Made by a program: the position numbers and the translations under genes
Source: JANNSX01 sp046348995
GTDB lineage: Bacteria > Pseudomonadota > Alphaproteobacteria > Rhizobiales > Hyphomicrobiaceae
Length of the DNA stretch: 64,000 nt
Direction: 5' to 3'
NCBI GenBank assembly: GCA_046348995.1
Contig: JAXMDB010000009.1
Coordinates: 186,001 to 250,000 of the forward strand
Shown: positions 19,582-28,161 of the stretch, piece after piece
How the letters are laid out: every line of letters begins with the position of its first letter
Position numbering within the stretch: the first letter of the stretch is position 1
Notes under the pieces: model-generated
Told to the model about the DNA's origin: nothing
Seen by the model: only the letters and a program-made list of their open reading frames with translations
Databases searched by the model: none

Positions 19582-20586
19582 TCAGCCGCCGCCGCTCTTC
19601 GCCTTCATCTGCCGCTGCATCTCCTCGCAGGGGTCGGGGCGGGAGACGGAGGGGGTGAACCAGACGATGTCGGCGGCCGGCTTGCCCTCTGCATCGAGGG
19701 GCACGAGGTCGGACGGGACCGTCGCCTCGGGATCGACCTCGATCAGCAGCACACTCGCGATGTCCTCGGCTTTGGCGCCCTGATCGATCAGCGCGTGCGG
19801 CACGCCGCGATCGCGCCGGGCATGTCCGTTGCCGGTGATGAGGACGGCGCGCGTGCCTTGGGCGGTGGCAGTCGACAGCTCACGGGCCATCGTCGCATCG
19901 CGCAGCCGCTGCGCCAGCGCCATGCCGGGAAGAAGATCTTCCGGCAGCATGTCACAATGGGATGTGGCGATCTCCGCGCGCAGCGCGTCATCCGCGGCCT
20001 CGGGCAACGGCCGATCGAGCCCCAGAGCTGTGACCTCGGACGCGTCCAGGCTCGCGAGGCCTCCTTTGACGATCGCGCGCGCCTTCGCCCGCTCGGCGTT
20101 GCCGGCAACGAGCGTGGCGCCGGCTTCCTTGGCGGCTTCCGCAATCGGCTGGTAGATCGTCCAGGCCGGCCAGCCGCGCTTCTCCCAATCGAGCGCTGCG
20201 CCCATCGCTTCAGGCTTCCAATCGCCCTTGCCTTGAAACGCATCGACGCCCGGCTTTTGGTCGACGTCGAGCATCTCGAACACGACGGCCTCGGGCATCA
20301 GCTTGGAGACGATCCAGGCCTGCAGCCGGTGATCGTCGGGATTGTCGTGAAACTCGCCGACGAGCACGAAGCGCTTCTGGGCCAAGGCCGCAACGAGCGC
20401 GTCCGGCGTCAATTCCTTCGCCGCGACGGGATCCCAGATGACGCCGGCGAGCCTATGGTCGGCGAACAACTCCGACGTGAACGGTTGCCATGGCGTCTGC
20501 CGCCAGTCGCCTGCTGCTGCACTGCCGACGGGCATCATCAATCCCAGGATCAACAGCCAAACACCGCGGACCCGGGATCGCTTCAC
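19582..20586 (-). CDS. ChaN-family (haem-binding/uptake type) secreted protein
   Basis: A signal peptide (LLILGLMMPVGSAAAG) precedes about 310 residues of the ChaN/haem-binding uptake family (PF04187 type). The hallmark stretch is FVLVGEFHDNPDDHRLQAWIV, followed by VVFEMLDVDQ and later VLITGNGHARRDRGVP. In characterised relatives these proteins bind haem or iron-porphyrin at the cell envelope, though for most members the role is not established. The usual lipobox cysteine is not obvious, so this one may be periplasmic rather than a lipoprotein. Its stop is followed by no clear terminator. carA lies immediately upstream in the same direction (3 bases apart), so the two are likely co-transcribed. 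Confidence 0.75.
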   Translation of the reverse strand: MKRSRVRGVWLLILGLMMPVGSAAAGDWRQTPWQPFTSELFADHRLAGVIWDPVAAKELTPDALVAALAQKRFVLVGEFHDNPDDHRLQAWIVSKLMPEAVVFEMLDVDQKPGVDAFQGKGDWKPEAMGAALDWEKRGWPAWTIYQPIAEAAKEAGATLVAGNAERAKARAIVKGGLASLDASEVTALGLDRPLPEAADDALRAEIATSHCDMLPEDLLPGMALAQRLRDATMARELSTATAQGTRAVLITGNGHARRDRGVPHALIDQGAKAEDIASVLLIEVDPEATVPSDLVPLDAEGKPAADIVWFTPSVSRPDPCEEMQRQMKAKSGGG

Positions 20587-20588
20587 GC

Positions 20589-21803
20589 CTAGTGCTCCGG
20601 CAGCTCGGGCATACCCTTGCGCGCCCGCATCAAGTTGACGAACCGGCGGAACAGATAGTGGCTGTCCTCGGGACCGGGCGAGGCCTCCGGGTGATACTGT
20701 ACCGAGAAAACCGGCTTATCCTTGACGCGCAGGCCGCAGTTCGAGCCGTCGAACAGCGAGACATGGGTCTCCTCGACATCCTTCGGCAGGCTCGCCCGAT
20801 CGACCGCGAAGCCGTGGTTCATGGAGGTGATCTCGACCTTGTCGGTCGTATGATCCATGACCGGATGGTTCGCGCCGTGATGGCCCTGATGCATTTTCAT
20901 GGTGCGGCCACCGAGCGCGATGCCGAGCATCTGGTGGCCCAAGCAAATGCCGAACAGCGGCAGGCCGGAGGCGACGAGCTTCTTGATCTCGGGTACCGCA
21001 TAGACACCGGTCGCCGCCGGGTCGCCGGGGCCGTTCGACAGGAAGATCCCATCGGGCTTGCGGGCGAGAATGTCGTCGGCGGACGCCGTCGCTGGCACGA
21101 CCGTGACCTTGCAGCCGGCCGACACGAGGCAGCGCAGGATGTTGCGCTTGATGCCGTAGTCGACGGCGACGACCGAGAAGGGCCGGTCGCCGGCCTCGCC
21201 GTAGCCCGAGCCCCAGCGCCATTGCGCTTCGTCCCAGGCGTAGCTCTGGCCGGCGGTGACCTCTTTCGCCAGATCCATGCCGACGAGGCCCGGCCAGGCC
21301 TTGGCCTCAGCCTTCAGCGCCTCGACATCGAAGCGGCCATCGGGCGCATGCGCGATCACGGCGTTGGGCATGCCTTTGTCGCGGATGAGGGCCGTCAGTG
21401 CCCGCGTATCGATGCCCGCGAGCCCGACGATGCCGCGGGCCTTGAGCCAGGCGCCCAGCGTCTCGGCGGAGCGGTAGCTCGAGGGGCTCGTGATGTCGGC
21501 CTTGAGGACCGCGCCCCTGACCCCCGAGCGCGAGGCCAAGTTGGACGTCTCGGTGTCCTCGGCGTTGGTGCCGACGTTGCCGATATGAGGAAAGGTGAAG
21601 GTAATGATCTGGCCGGCGTAGGAGGGGTCCGTCAGGATCTCCTGATAGCCCGTCATCGCAGTGTTGAAGCAGACCTCTCCCACGGCCGAGCCGGTCGCGC
21701 CGAGCCCCATGCCCTCGATCACGGTGCCGTCGGCAAGCACCAGCAGGCCCGTCGTCAGTCGCGTGGGCCAGGCGGCGGCAGCCGTCGTCGCTGTCTTGGG
21801 CAT
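20589..21803 (-). CDS. carA: carbamoyl-phosphate synthase small subunit
   Basis: This 404-residue glutaminase subunit hydrolyses glutamine and channels ammonia to CarB for arginine and pyrimidine synthesis. The N-terminal CPSase-small domain (LVLADGTVIEGMGLGATG, EVCFNTAMTGYQEILTDPSYAGQIITFT) is followed by a class I amidotransferase domain with the nucleophile in FGICLGHQMLG and the histidine in VQYHPEASPGPED. ATG 21803 is chosen because GAAGGA lies about 6 bases upstream. Extension to 21875 runs through poor, low-complexity sequence. carB is not in the window. Upstream yqeY diverges, which is a common alphaproteobacterial arrangement. Confidence 0.96.
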   Translation of the reverse strand: MPKTATTAAAAWPTRLTTGLLVLADGTVIEGMGLGATGSAVGEVCFNTAMTGYQEILTDPSYAGQIITFTFPHIGNVGTNAEDTETSNLASRSGVRGAVLKADITSPSSYRSAETLGAWLKARGIVGLAGIDTRALTALIRDKGMPNAVIAHAPDGRFDVEALKAEAKAWPGLVGMDLAKEVTAGQSYAWDEAQWRWGSGYGEAGDRPFSVVAVDYGIKRNILRCLVSAGCKVTVVPATASADDILARKPDGIFLSNGPGDPAATGVYAVPEIKKLVASGLPLFGICLGHQMLGIALGGRTMKMHQGHHGANHPVMDHTTDKVEITSMNHGFAVDRASLPKDVEETHVSLFDGSNCGLRVKDKPVFSVQYHPEASPGPEDSHYLFRRFVNLMRARKGMPELPEH

Positions 21804-21964
21804 TCCATGTCCTTCGGGCGTTGAGGCCCCCAGCGGGACCGGGGGGAAGCTAGGGGAGGGGATGCCTCGGGTCAACGCATGGTGTGCGGCGCTGGTTGTC
21901 GCGGACTTGCCAAAGCGCGCCCGAGAGCCGATCTCTGGAGAACCGAATCGGCGAGGAACAACCC

Positions 21965-22420
21965 ATGCGCGAGAAGATCAACCAAGCCCTCAAAGCGGCG
22001 ATGAAGGCCGGCGACAAGGCCAAAGTCTCGACGCTCCGGCTCATTACGTCGGCCATCAAGGACCGCGACCTCGGCATCAAAGGCGATGTGCCCACGGCCC
22101 CGATCGGCGATGTCGAGATCACCGAGGTGCTCGCCAAGATGGTGAAGCAGCGCCAGGAGAGCATCGCCATCTTCGAGCAGAACGCGCGGCAGGACCTCGC
22201 CGACAAGGAGAAGGCCGAGCTCGCGGTCATCCAATCGTTCTTGCCCCAGCAACTCGACGACGACGCCGTGGCCGACGCAATTGCCGCCGCCATCGCCGAG
22301 ACCGGGGCTGCGAGCCCTAAGGACATGGGCAAGGTGATGGCCAAGCTCAAGGCCGACCACGCCGGCCGTATGGATTTCGCCAAGGCGAGCGGGCTCGTGA
22401 AGACGAAGCTGTCAGGCTAG
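21965..22420 (+). CDS. GatB/YqeY domain protein
   Basis: This 151-residue helical protein begins MREKINQALKAAMKAGDKAKVSTLRLITSAIKDRDL and contains FLPQQLDDDAV and GKVMAKLKADHAGRMDFAKASGLVKTKL, all typical of YqeY. The fold matches the tRNA-interacting tail of the GatB amidotransferase subunit, but the biological role of free-standing YqeY is not settled. A good ribosome site (GAGGA) precedes ATG 21965. It is divergent from carA. Its last 9 bases overlap the stop of the convergent metallophosphoesterase gene. Confidence 0.9.
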   Translation: MREKINQALKAAMKAGDKAKVSTLRLITSAIKDRDLGIKGDVPTAPIGDVEITEVLAKMVKQRQESIAIFEQNARQDLADKEKAELAVIQSFLPQQLDDDAVADAIAAAIAETGAASPKDMGKVMAKLKADHAGRMDFAKASGLVKTKLSG

Positions 22421-23320
22421 GCCAGTTGGGCCGATATCGATGACGACGACCTCGGGCGGACGGCCGAAGCGGACGGGGATGACCGAGCAGCCGAGGCCGC
22501 CGGAGACGATGAGGTTCCGGCGGTCCTCGATGATGTGTCCGTAGACATACCGGCTGCCGTATTTCGACGGCACGATCGGCGTCCACCCGAACAAGTTGAC
22601 CTGTCCGCCGTGGGTGTGCCCCGAGATCGTCAGCGCCACGCGATCGGGCACGCTCGGAAAGATGTCGGGCTCGTGGGCCAGCAAGATGACGGGCGCGTCG
22701 TCGGTGATCTTGGCGAGGGTCGCGGGGAGGTCGTCGACACCGCCGAGGTCGGGCGAGATGGGCCCGCGGAAGGCCCATTGATCGCCCAAGCCGGCAAGCC
22801 ACACCTGCCGATCGCCTTTGGCGAGGCGGACCACGTCGTTCTCGTAGACGGGAATCGATGCGGCCTCGAGCGCGTGGCGCGTCCTGATCGGCCCGCGCCC
22901 CAAGCGCTGGGCGTCGTGATCCTCCCACCAGTCGTGGTTGCCGAGCACGGCATGCGCGCCGAGCGGCGCCTTCAACGCGGCGAGCGCCTTGGCGATGTCG
23001 GAAAGCGGGATCTTGCCGGTGTGAAACGGATGGCTCACCGAGTAGTCGCCAAGCAGCAGGATGACGTCGCCGCCCAAGCCGTTGGCCAGATCGACCAGGC
23101 CCTCGACGCGCGACAGCGACATGCTCGGATTGCCGGCATGGACATCGGCGACGACGACGGCGCGAAGGTGGAGCCCTGCTGGCCAGCGCGCGGGCTGCAT
23201 CGCGTAGCGCGTCACGACACAGCGATAGATCGGCTCATAGGCGAGCGCGTAGCCACTCAAAGAAAAGAGCCCGCCGGCCATCCCGGCCAGGCCCTTCAAC
23301 ACCGTGCGTCGTGTCGGCAT
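22412..23320 (-). CDS. metallophosphoesterase with Tat-like or lipid-anchor signal
   Basis: This 302-residue calcineurin-like phosphoesterase has its dimetal motifs in order: VVADVHAG, LLLGDYS, GNHDWWEDH, LLAHEPD and SGHTHGGQVNLFG. The N-terminus, MPTRRTVLKGLAGMAGGLFSL, resembles a Tat signal, so the enzyme probably works in the periplasm or is membrane-attached. It is closest in style to the YkuE/UDP-diacylglucosamine-type or general periplasmic phosphoesterases. The substrate cannot be assigned. The gene ends inside the convergent yqeY coding region (9-base overlap). Confidence 0.87.
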   Translation of the reverse strand: MPTRRTVLKGLAGMAGGLFSLSGYALAYEPIYRCVVTRYAMQPARWPAGLHLRAVVVADVHAGNPSMSLSRVEGLVDLANGLGGDVILLLGDYSVSHPFHTGKIPLSDIAKALAALKAPLGAHAVLGNHDWWEDHDAQRLGRGPIRTRHALEAASIPVYENDVVRLAKGDRQVWLAGLGDQWAFRGPISPDLGGVDDLPATLAKITDDAPVILLAHEPDIFPSVPDRVALTISGHTHGGQVNLFGWTPIVPSKYGSRYVYGHIIEDRRNLIVSGGLGCSVIPVRFGRPPEVVVIDIGPTGLA

Positions 23321-23390
23321 AGCGTCCCGCTCGAGAGTTTCGCGGGCCGCAACACGTCACCCGACCGTGGCCAAACGAGGGCGCCGTCCC

Positions 23391-24017
23391 TCAAGCGAGC
23401 ACGATCAGCAGCACCCCGGTCGACGCCAGTGCGCCCGACCAGAGCAGATCGAAGTTGATCCAGCCGCTGCGGAGAATGGCGAGACCGGCACATTCGTAGA
23501 CGGTCACAGCGGCGACGGCGATGACGGCGAGCATGGCGAGCGTATGGAGCCCGACGGCGAGGGTTGCCGTCGCGGCACTGTCACCGGCGATGCCGGTGCT
23601 CGTCAGACACAAGGGCATCAGCGCCGGCAGCAGCATCAGTCCGGCGCCGTGCGCCGTCGCCATCAGAAAAGACCAGACGACGAGGCCGAGCAATCCGGTC
23701 TGCATGCCGATGCGGACCCGGTGCCGATGTCCATAAAGCTGGTGATAGATCGCCCAGCCGATGAGGAGCCCGCCCGATAGCCGCGCAACGACAGTGGGAT
23801 CGACCATCACGCCGAGCGCCACGACGGCGCCGGCGACCAGTCCAATCGAGATGGCATGCCCAAGCGCGATTGCCGGCAGCGCCGAGACCAGCGCGCCCCG
23901 GCTCTTGCGATGCAGCCCGAGCGCCACGGCGAAGAGCCAACCCATTGCGGGATTCAAGCCATGAAAGGCACCGAGGCCGGCAATGGTGACCCATGGCCAA
24001 ACCTCGGCGCCCGTCAC
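23391..24017 (-). CDS. six-helix integral membrane protein, unknown function (mtoX cluster)
   Basis: This 208-residue, very hydrophobic protein has about six predicted helices. Two histidine-containing repeats, GAFHGLNPAMGWLFAVALGL near the N-terminus and ATAHGAGLMLLPALMPL in the middle, give it an internal pseudo-duplication. They recall metal or sulfite exporters of the NicO/HupE/TauE type, but I do not recognise the exact family. GTG 24017 is the chosen start, 11 bases after the DUF4242 gene stop and preceded by GAGG. It is the third gene of an operon with the SBP56 and DUF4242 genes, so it may transport a substrate, product or metal linked to methanethiol oxidation. That link is inferred. 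Confidence 0.65.
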   Translation of the reverse strand: MTGAEVWPWVTIAGLGAFHGLNPAMGWLFAVALGLHRKSRGALVSALPAIALGHAISIGLVAGAVVALGVMVDPTVVARLSGGLLIGWAIYHQLYGHRHRVRIGMQTGLLGLVVWSFLMATAHGAGLMLLPALMPLCLTSTGIAGDSAATATLAVGLHTLAMLAVIAVAAVTVYECAGLAILRSGWINFDLLWSGALASTGVLLIVLA

Positions 24018-24028
24018 GGGAGGGACCC

Positions 24029-24310
24029 TCAGCTCTTCTCGGTCGTCGGATCGAAGATCCGGCGAATGGGGGTGATCTTGCTCGCCGGGAAGCCGCTGAT
24101 CTCGGCGTGCTTCTTGATGACGTCCTCGTTCTCGGCGAGGTAGACGCAGAAGGTCTTGTCGGCGGCGACGAAGCTCTCGACCCATTGAATGTCGGGAGCA
24201 AGCTCAGCAAGCGCCGCATTCGATTTCGCGGAGGCCTGCTTGTACTGCTCGGACTCGAGCGAGCCGACCTTCGGGATCTCACGCTCGATGACGTAACGCT
24301 GCAGGGGCAT
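24029..24310 (-). CDS. DUF4242 (SCO4226-like) small ferredoxin-fold protein
   Basis: This 93-residue protein opens MPLQRYVIEREIPKVGSLES and contains WVESFVAADKTFCVYLAENEDVIKKHAEISGFPASKITPIRRIFDP. This matches the DUF4242/SCO4226-like family, small alpha-beta barrels. One Streptomyces member is reported to bind nickel. Its position between the SBP56-type oxidase gene and a membrane-protein gene suggests a role in metal supply or redox support for the oxidase. GAAGGAGAG lies just upstream of the ATG. No signal peptide is visible, so the protein is probably cytoplasmic. Confidence 0.82.
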   Translation of the reverse strand: MPLQRYVIEREIPKVGSLESEQYKQASAKSNAALAELAPDIQWVESFVAADKTFCVYLAENEDVIKKHAEISGFPASKITPIRRIFDPTTEKS

Positions 24311-24328
24311 TCGGACTCTCCTTCACGG

Positions 24329-25738
24329 TTACGGATAGCAATAGCTGTCGGACGAGCAGTCGCCGCCTTCGAGGCGGACCTGATGCGGCCGGTGCGACTT
24401 CGGCCACTCGACGAGGAAGCGCTCGTCGAAGGCCATGCCGCCGCCGGGCTCCGCATCGAGCTTCACCATCCAGCCCTCGACGCCGTCCGGATAGAACTGC
24501 GTGTCGATCGGGCCATAGAGCGAATTCGTGAAGTAGACGCGACGTCCATCGCGGCTGACCTCGACCATCTGCGGGCCGCCGTTGAGATGCTGGCCGGGCT
24601 TGGAGGGGTGCGCCTGACGGCTGACGATGCCGCCGATGCGGACCTTGCAGGTGAGCTTGGGGTGCATCGGATCGGAGACGTCGTATCGATGGAAGTCGCC
24701 GGTGCCCCAACACGAGACGTAGAGGAAGCGATCGTCCATCGACAGATCAATGTCGGTGACGAGCGGCGGCACGGCGCCGAAGCCCTTGAGCATGGGTGGG
24801 AGATCGTCCGCGCTCGCAGGCTCGGCCGGAATCTCGATGACCTTCGTCACAGCCCACTTGTTGCCGGTCTTGGCGCTCTCGTCGCGATGCCAGACCCAGA
24901 TGGAGGAGGAGAGGTTTTCGAGACTGAGCACGCAGTTGACGAAGCCGTAGGCCTTCGTCGGATCGTGTGCGGGCCTGAGCTCGAAGACGAGCTGATGCTT
25001 GTCGCCGAAGTCGATCGTCTGCTGGTGCTTGCGCGTGTGCAGGTCCCAGAAATGCAGCCGGCGGCCGTATTTCGCGCTGAGCAGGATCTCGGGGACGAGC
25101 CCGTTCTCGAAGGTGTCGGGCGTGCCCCACTCGCTCGTCACCATCGTGTCGTGACCGAGATGCCACCAGGCATCGTAGCCGAGCTCTTGGGGGCCGCGAT
25201 CGATCTCCCAGCGGCCGCGAATGTCGAAGGTCTCGTGGTCCATGAGGAAGATACCGCCCGGCGCCTTGCCTTCGGCATTGCCGAGCGCCGCGACGTAGAT
25301 GCCCTCGGGCCCGCAATGCACCGTGTGGGGACGCGTGTAGCCGGCCCGCTCGGCGACCTCTTGGGGCTCGATCACCTTCGTGATCTTCGGCTTTCGCGGA
25401 TTTTCCTTCGTGTCGATGATGTGGATGCGCGAGGATCTCAGACCCGGTACGACGAGGTAGCGCCGCTCGGTGTGGGCATGCGGCGCGTTCGGGCAGAGAC
25501 ACGACGAGCAGGCGTTCCAGCCGAAATGATGCAGCTCGTCGCCACGGTTGGGCATGGCGACCTCGTCGATGATCGCACCGTAGTGGCCGGATTTGGGATC
25601 GACATCGACGACGGCGAGCGCGTCGGGAACTTGAGCGGTCGGATCGAAAGCCGCGACGTAGGCGATCGTCTCGGGCGGCGCCTTCATCGCCATGCGGGGG
25701 GAGGGATAGAAACTTGGATCGGGTCTCCAGGTGGCCAT
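24329..25738 (-). CDS. mtoX: SBP56/selenium-binding family protein, probable methanethiol oxidase (MtoX)
   Basis: This 469-residue beta-propeller protein of the selenium-binding protein 56 family carries the conserved cysteine cluster FGWNACSSCLCP (C77, C80, C82) and DELHHFGW. Characterised members (human SELENBP1, Hyphomicrobium MtoX) oxidise methanethiol to formaldehyde, sulfide and peroxide and need copper. No Sec signal is obvious, and MATWRPDPSFYPSP is the usual start. It is first in a minus-strand operon with a DUF4242 protein and a membrane protein, and is preceded by about 540 bases without genes. The nearby katG (12 kb away) could deal with peroxide but is not linked. Confidence 0.88.
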   Translation of the reverse strand: MATWRPDPSFYPSPRMAMKAPPETIAYVAAFDPTAQVPDALAVVDVDPKSGHYGAIIDEVAMPNRGDELHHFGWNACSSCLCPNAPHAHTERRYLVVPGLRSSRIHIIDTKENPRKPKITKVIEPQEVAERAGYTRPHTVHCGPEGIYVAALGNAEGKAPGGIFLMDHETFDIRGRWEIDRGPQELGYDAWWHLGHDTMVTSEWGTPDTFENGLVPEILLSAKYGRRLHFWDLHTRKHQQTIDFGDKHQLVFELRPAHDPTKAYGFVNCVLSLENLSSSIWVWHRDESAKTGNKWAVTKVIEIPAEPASADDLPPMLKGFGAVPPLVTDIDLSMDDRFLYVSCWGTGDFHRYDVSDPMHPKLTCKVRIGGIVSRQAHPSKPGQHLNGGPQMVEVSRDGRRVYFTNSLYGPIDTQFYPDGVEGWMVKLDAEPGGGMAFDERFLVEWPKSHRPHQVRLEGGDCSSDSYCYP

Positions 25739-26281
25739 GTCGAGCTCCTGTACCGGGGGCGGGAATTGAACTATTGTCGAAATGCGTCACGTGGGCCCGG
25801 AATGTGCCGTGCCGTGTCGAAATCGCGAATGTCCTGCCGGTCGCCCTTTCGCATCCAGCCAGCAAGCTCGGCGGGGTGCAGGGACGGTCACGATCATGAC
25901 CGCAACTCCAGCATTTCGTCAATGCATGTTTGCGCTACGTTTGTATCGCCGATCGCCTACGGCAAAGCTTGAGGGTCGGGGTGACCGGTCAGCCGTCGGA
26001 GAAACCGCTTGGAGACCGAGCCGCGCACCGCAGCGTGCCGAGCTCTGAAAGATTGCCCGGAGCGCGGGCGAGATCGCGCGGCTCCCGCCCTCTCGAGAGA
26101 TACGGAAAAGAGTTATCCCCGGATGCCGGGGCGCCCCTACACTTGCCCCAAGACCTCGATCGGCGGCTCACGGCGCCGAAAACGGGCGCCGCTGTTTGAC
26201 ATCGTCAATTAACGCAAGGCCGCCTCAGGCGATGGGCGGAGCCATGTCCGGCGCCGGGCCTGGCTCCGTCCGGGCGGTGCG
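25739..26281. other. 543-base non-coding interval upstream of mtoX
   Basis: No convincing coding frame is present. Two small GC-rich hairpins occur: CCCCGG-ATG-CCGGGG near 26116-26130, and CGGCGCC (26171-26177) with GGCGCCG (26185-26191). The second lies about 90 bases after the stop of the next minus-strand gene and may be its terminator. The half near 25740 should hold the mtoX promoter. Confidence 0.45.
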
Positions 26282-26761
26282 TCAGCGTCGCCCTTTGCGG
26301 GCAACGATCTGGACTGGCGCACCCTCTGGCAGATCCTTGATCTGCTCATGGATCTGCCCCGTCAGATGGAGATAGACCTCGACATCGATGACTTCGACGT
26401 TCTCAATCTCGAACTTGCCGCCGAGGGTCGGGGGAATGACGTAGCCGAAGCATTGTTGCGGGCCAAGAATCTTGCCGGCTGCGACGCACTGATCGACAAG
26501 CGGGATAACGAGCCAATCGTCGGCGTTGCCGCTCTCATCGATCTTGACAGCGAAGTCTTCACGGTTCGCCGCGACCACCGCGATAGCTCCGCTGCTCGTA
26601 TCGACGAAATGGACGACGCCGTCCGGCGTGACGATGACCAGCTCGGCGAACCGGTTGACGAGCCAGAGCGTGAAGGTCGGAGGAAGAAGCCAGCGCCAAG
26701 TCTCAAACGCGGACTGCCAATCGACGCCATCCTGCTCGATGAGGTAGTCGCGAATGTTCAC
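26282..26761 (-). CDS. hypothetical protein, possibly DUF1851/Tdi1-like
   Basis: This 159-residue soluble protein begins MNIRDYLIEQDGVDWQSAFETWRWLLPPTFTLWLVNRFAEL. Then come FVDTSSGAI, FGYVIPPTLGGKFEIENVEVIDVEVYLHLTGQIHEQIKDLP. The pattern of a short N-terminal helix pair, a beta core around a display element and a C-terminal QIHxQxKDLP helix resembles proteins annotated DUF1851 or T6SS-immunity Tdi1-like. I am not certain of that assignment. No type VI or toxin gene lies next to it. It follows the polyprenyl synthase gene on the same strand by about 30 bases, so it may be a passenger in that unit. Confidence 0.6.
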   Translation of the reverse strand: MNIRDYLIEQDGVDWQSAFETWRWLLPPTFTLWLVNRFAELVIVTPDGVVHFVDTSSGAIAVVAANREDFAVKIDESGNADDWLVIPLVDQCVAAGKILGPQQCFGYVIPPTLGGKFEIENVEVIDVEVYLHLTGQIHEQIKDLPEGAPVQIVARKGRR

Positions 26762-26791
26762 GGCAAGCCGCTGCTCCGTGGACGAATCTAC

Positions 26792-27808
26792 TCAGCTCAC
26801 GCGCGACACGCAGAATTCCACCACGTCCAGCAAGGCCCGCTTGTGGGCGCTGTCGGGGAAGATTGCGAGCGCATCGGCGGCGATGGCGCCGTAGTGGCGG
26901 GCGCGCTCGATGGTGTCTTCGAGCGCCCGGTGCTTACGCATGAGCTCGATGGCCTGCTCGAGGTCGCCGTCCTGGATGTCGGACTTCTCCAGGGTCCGCC
27001 GCCAGAACTCGCGCTCCTTCTCCGAGCCGCGGCGATAGGAGAGCACGACGGGCAGCGTGATCTTGCCCTCGCGAAAATCGTCTCCGACCGACTTGCCGAG
27101 CTTCGTCTCGCTGCCGCCGTAGTCGAGCACGTCGTCGACGAGTTGGAACGAGATGCCGAGGTTGCGGCCGTAGCTCTTCAGCGCCGACTGCTCCTGCGCC
27201 GGCCGCTCGGCGATGGCGCCGCCGACCTCGGCGGCCGCCGAGAACAGCGCCGCCGTCTTGGCGTTGATGACCGCCAGATACTCGTCCTCGGTCGTCGCCG
27301 TGTTCTTGGCGGCGGCGAGCTGCATCACCTCGCCCTCGGCGATGACGGCGGCGGCGTTGGAGAGAATGCGCAGCGCCTTGAGCGAGCCGACATCCACCAT
27401 CATGCGGAAAGCCTGGCCGAGCAGGAAGTCGCCGACGAGCACGCTCGCTTGGTTGCCCCACAGCAGCCGTGCGGTCGGCTTGCCGCGCCTGAGCGCGCTC
27501 TCGTCCACCACGTCGTCGTGTAGCAGGGTGGCGGTATGCATGAACTCGACGCTGACCGCGAGCACCACATGACCGTCGCCCGGATAGCCGCACATCTTCG
27601 CCGAGGCGAGCGTCAGCATGGGCCTGAGACGCTTGCCACCCGAATCGATCAGATGCCGGGCGAGATCGGGAATCATGCCGACCTCGGACTGCGCCTTTTC
27701 GAGGATGATGTGATTGACGCGCTCCATGTCCGCCTTCACGAGCTCGACGAGCGGCTCGATCGAGGCTTTCGGATCACGGGCTTCAGTCAACTGGACGACG
27801 ACCCCCAA
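26792..27808 (-). CDS. polyprenyl diphosphate synthase (octaprenyl/decaprenyl type)
   Basis: This 338-residue all-helical trans-prenyltransferase has its two Asp-rich motifs in place: LLHDDVVDES (first) and FQLVDDVLDYGG (second). GGKRLRPML at the N-terminal side is standard. The enzyme extends farnesyl diphosphate with isopentenyl diphosphate to make the side chain of ubiquinone. Chain length cannot be read from sequence, although alphaproteobacteria usually make C45-C50. The start is TTG 27808, preceded by GGGAGG. It diverges from the DUF2007-trmN6 pair, the conserved arrangement in Hyphomicrobiales. Confidence 0.92.
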   Translation of the reverse strand: MGVVVQLTEARDPKASIEPLVELVKADMERVNHIILEKAQSEVGMIPDLARHLIDSGGKRLRPMLTLASAKMCGYPGDGHVVLAVSVEFMHTATLLHDDVVDESALRRGKPTARLLWGNQASVLVGDFLLGQAFRMMVDVGSLKALRILSNAAAVIAEGEVMQLAAAKNTATTEDEYLAVINAKTAALFSAAAEVGGAIAERPAQEQSALKSYGRNLGISFQLVDDVLDYGGSETKLGKSVGDDFREGKITLPVVLSYRRGSEKEREFWRRTLEKSDIQDGDLEQAIELMRKHRALEDTIERARHYGAIAADALAIFPDSAHKRALLDVVEFCVSRVS

Positions 27809-27929
27809 GGGACCTCCCGGCGGTGTGTTTTGGCCAAGCTTCGAGTATAGTCACCGTGGCCGCGCGAGAGGTCAAGCCAGATCGCCGCACGCAAAATCGG
27901 CCATCGATCGAGGATTTGCGAGTGCCCGG

Positions 27930-28160
27930 ATGCGCGAGTTGCTCAGAACGAACGACGTCGTGCTGCTGAGCCTCGTGGAGGCGACGCTCCGTGGAGCGCA
28001 GATCGGCTGCTTCGTCGCGGACCGCAATGTCAGCGTCGTCGACGGCTCGATCGGCATCTTTCCGCGCCGCGTCCTCGTGGCCGACGAGGACTGGCCGGCG
28101 GCGCGAGAAGCATTGATCGCGGCCGGCGTCGATCCGTCAGACATCTCGGCAGCGCGCTGA
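27930..28160 (+). CDS. DUF2007 small protein
   Basis: This 76-residue protein, MRELLRTNDVVLLSLVEATL then RGAQIGCFVADRNVSVVDGS, ends in DEDWPAAREALIAAGV. This matches DUF2007, a ferredoxin-like small domain sometimes called a putative signal-transducing protein, with no firm function. ATG 27930 is the start, and the frame upstream has no coding character. It is separated by one base from the methyltransferase gene, and this pairing next to polyprenyl synthase is usual in rhizobia, indicating co-translation. Confidence 0.85.
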   Translation: MRELLRTNDVVLLSLVEATLRGAQIGCFVADRNVSVVDGSIGIFPRRVLVADEDWPAAREALIAAGVDPSDISAAR

Positions 28161-28161
28161 G

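Noticed and set aside
25930..26212. short plus-strand frames upstream of the DUF1851-like gene end
   Set aside because: They overlap one another in different frames, lack ribosome sites and have no recognisable product.
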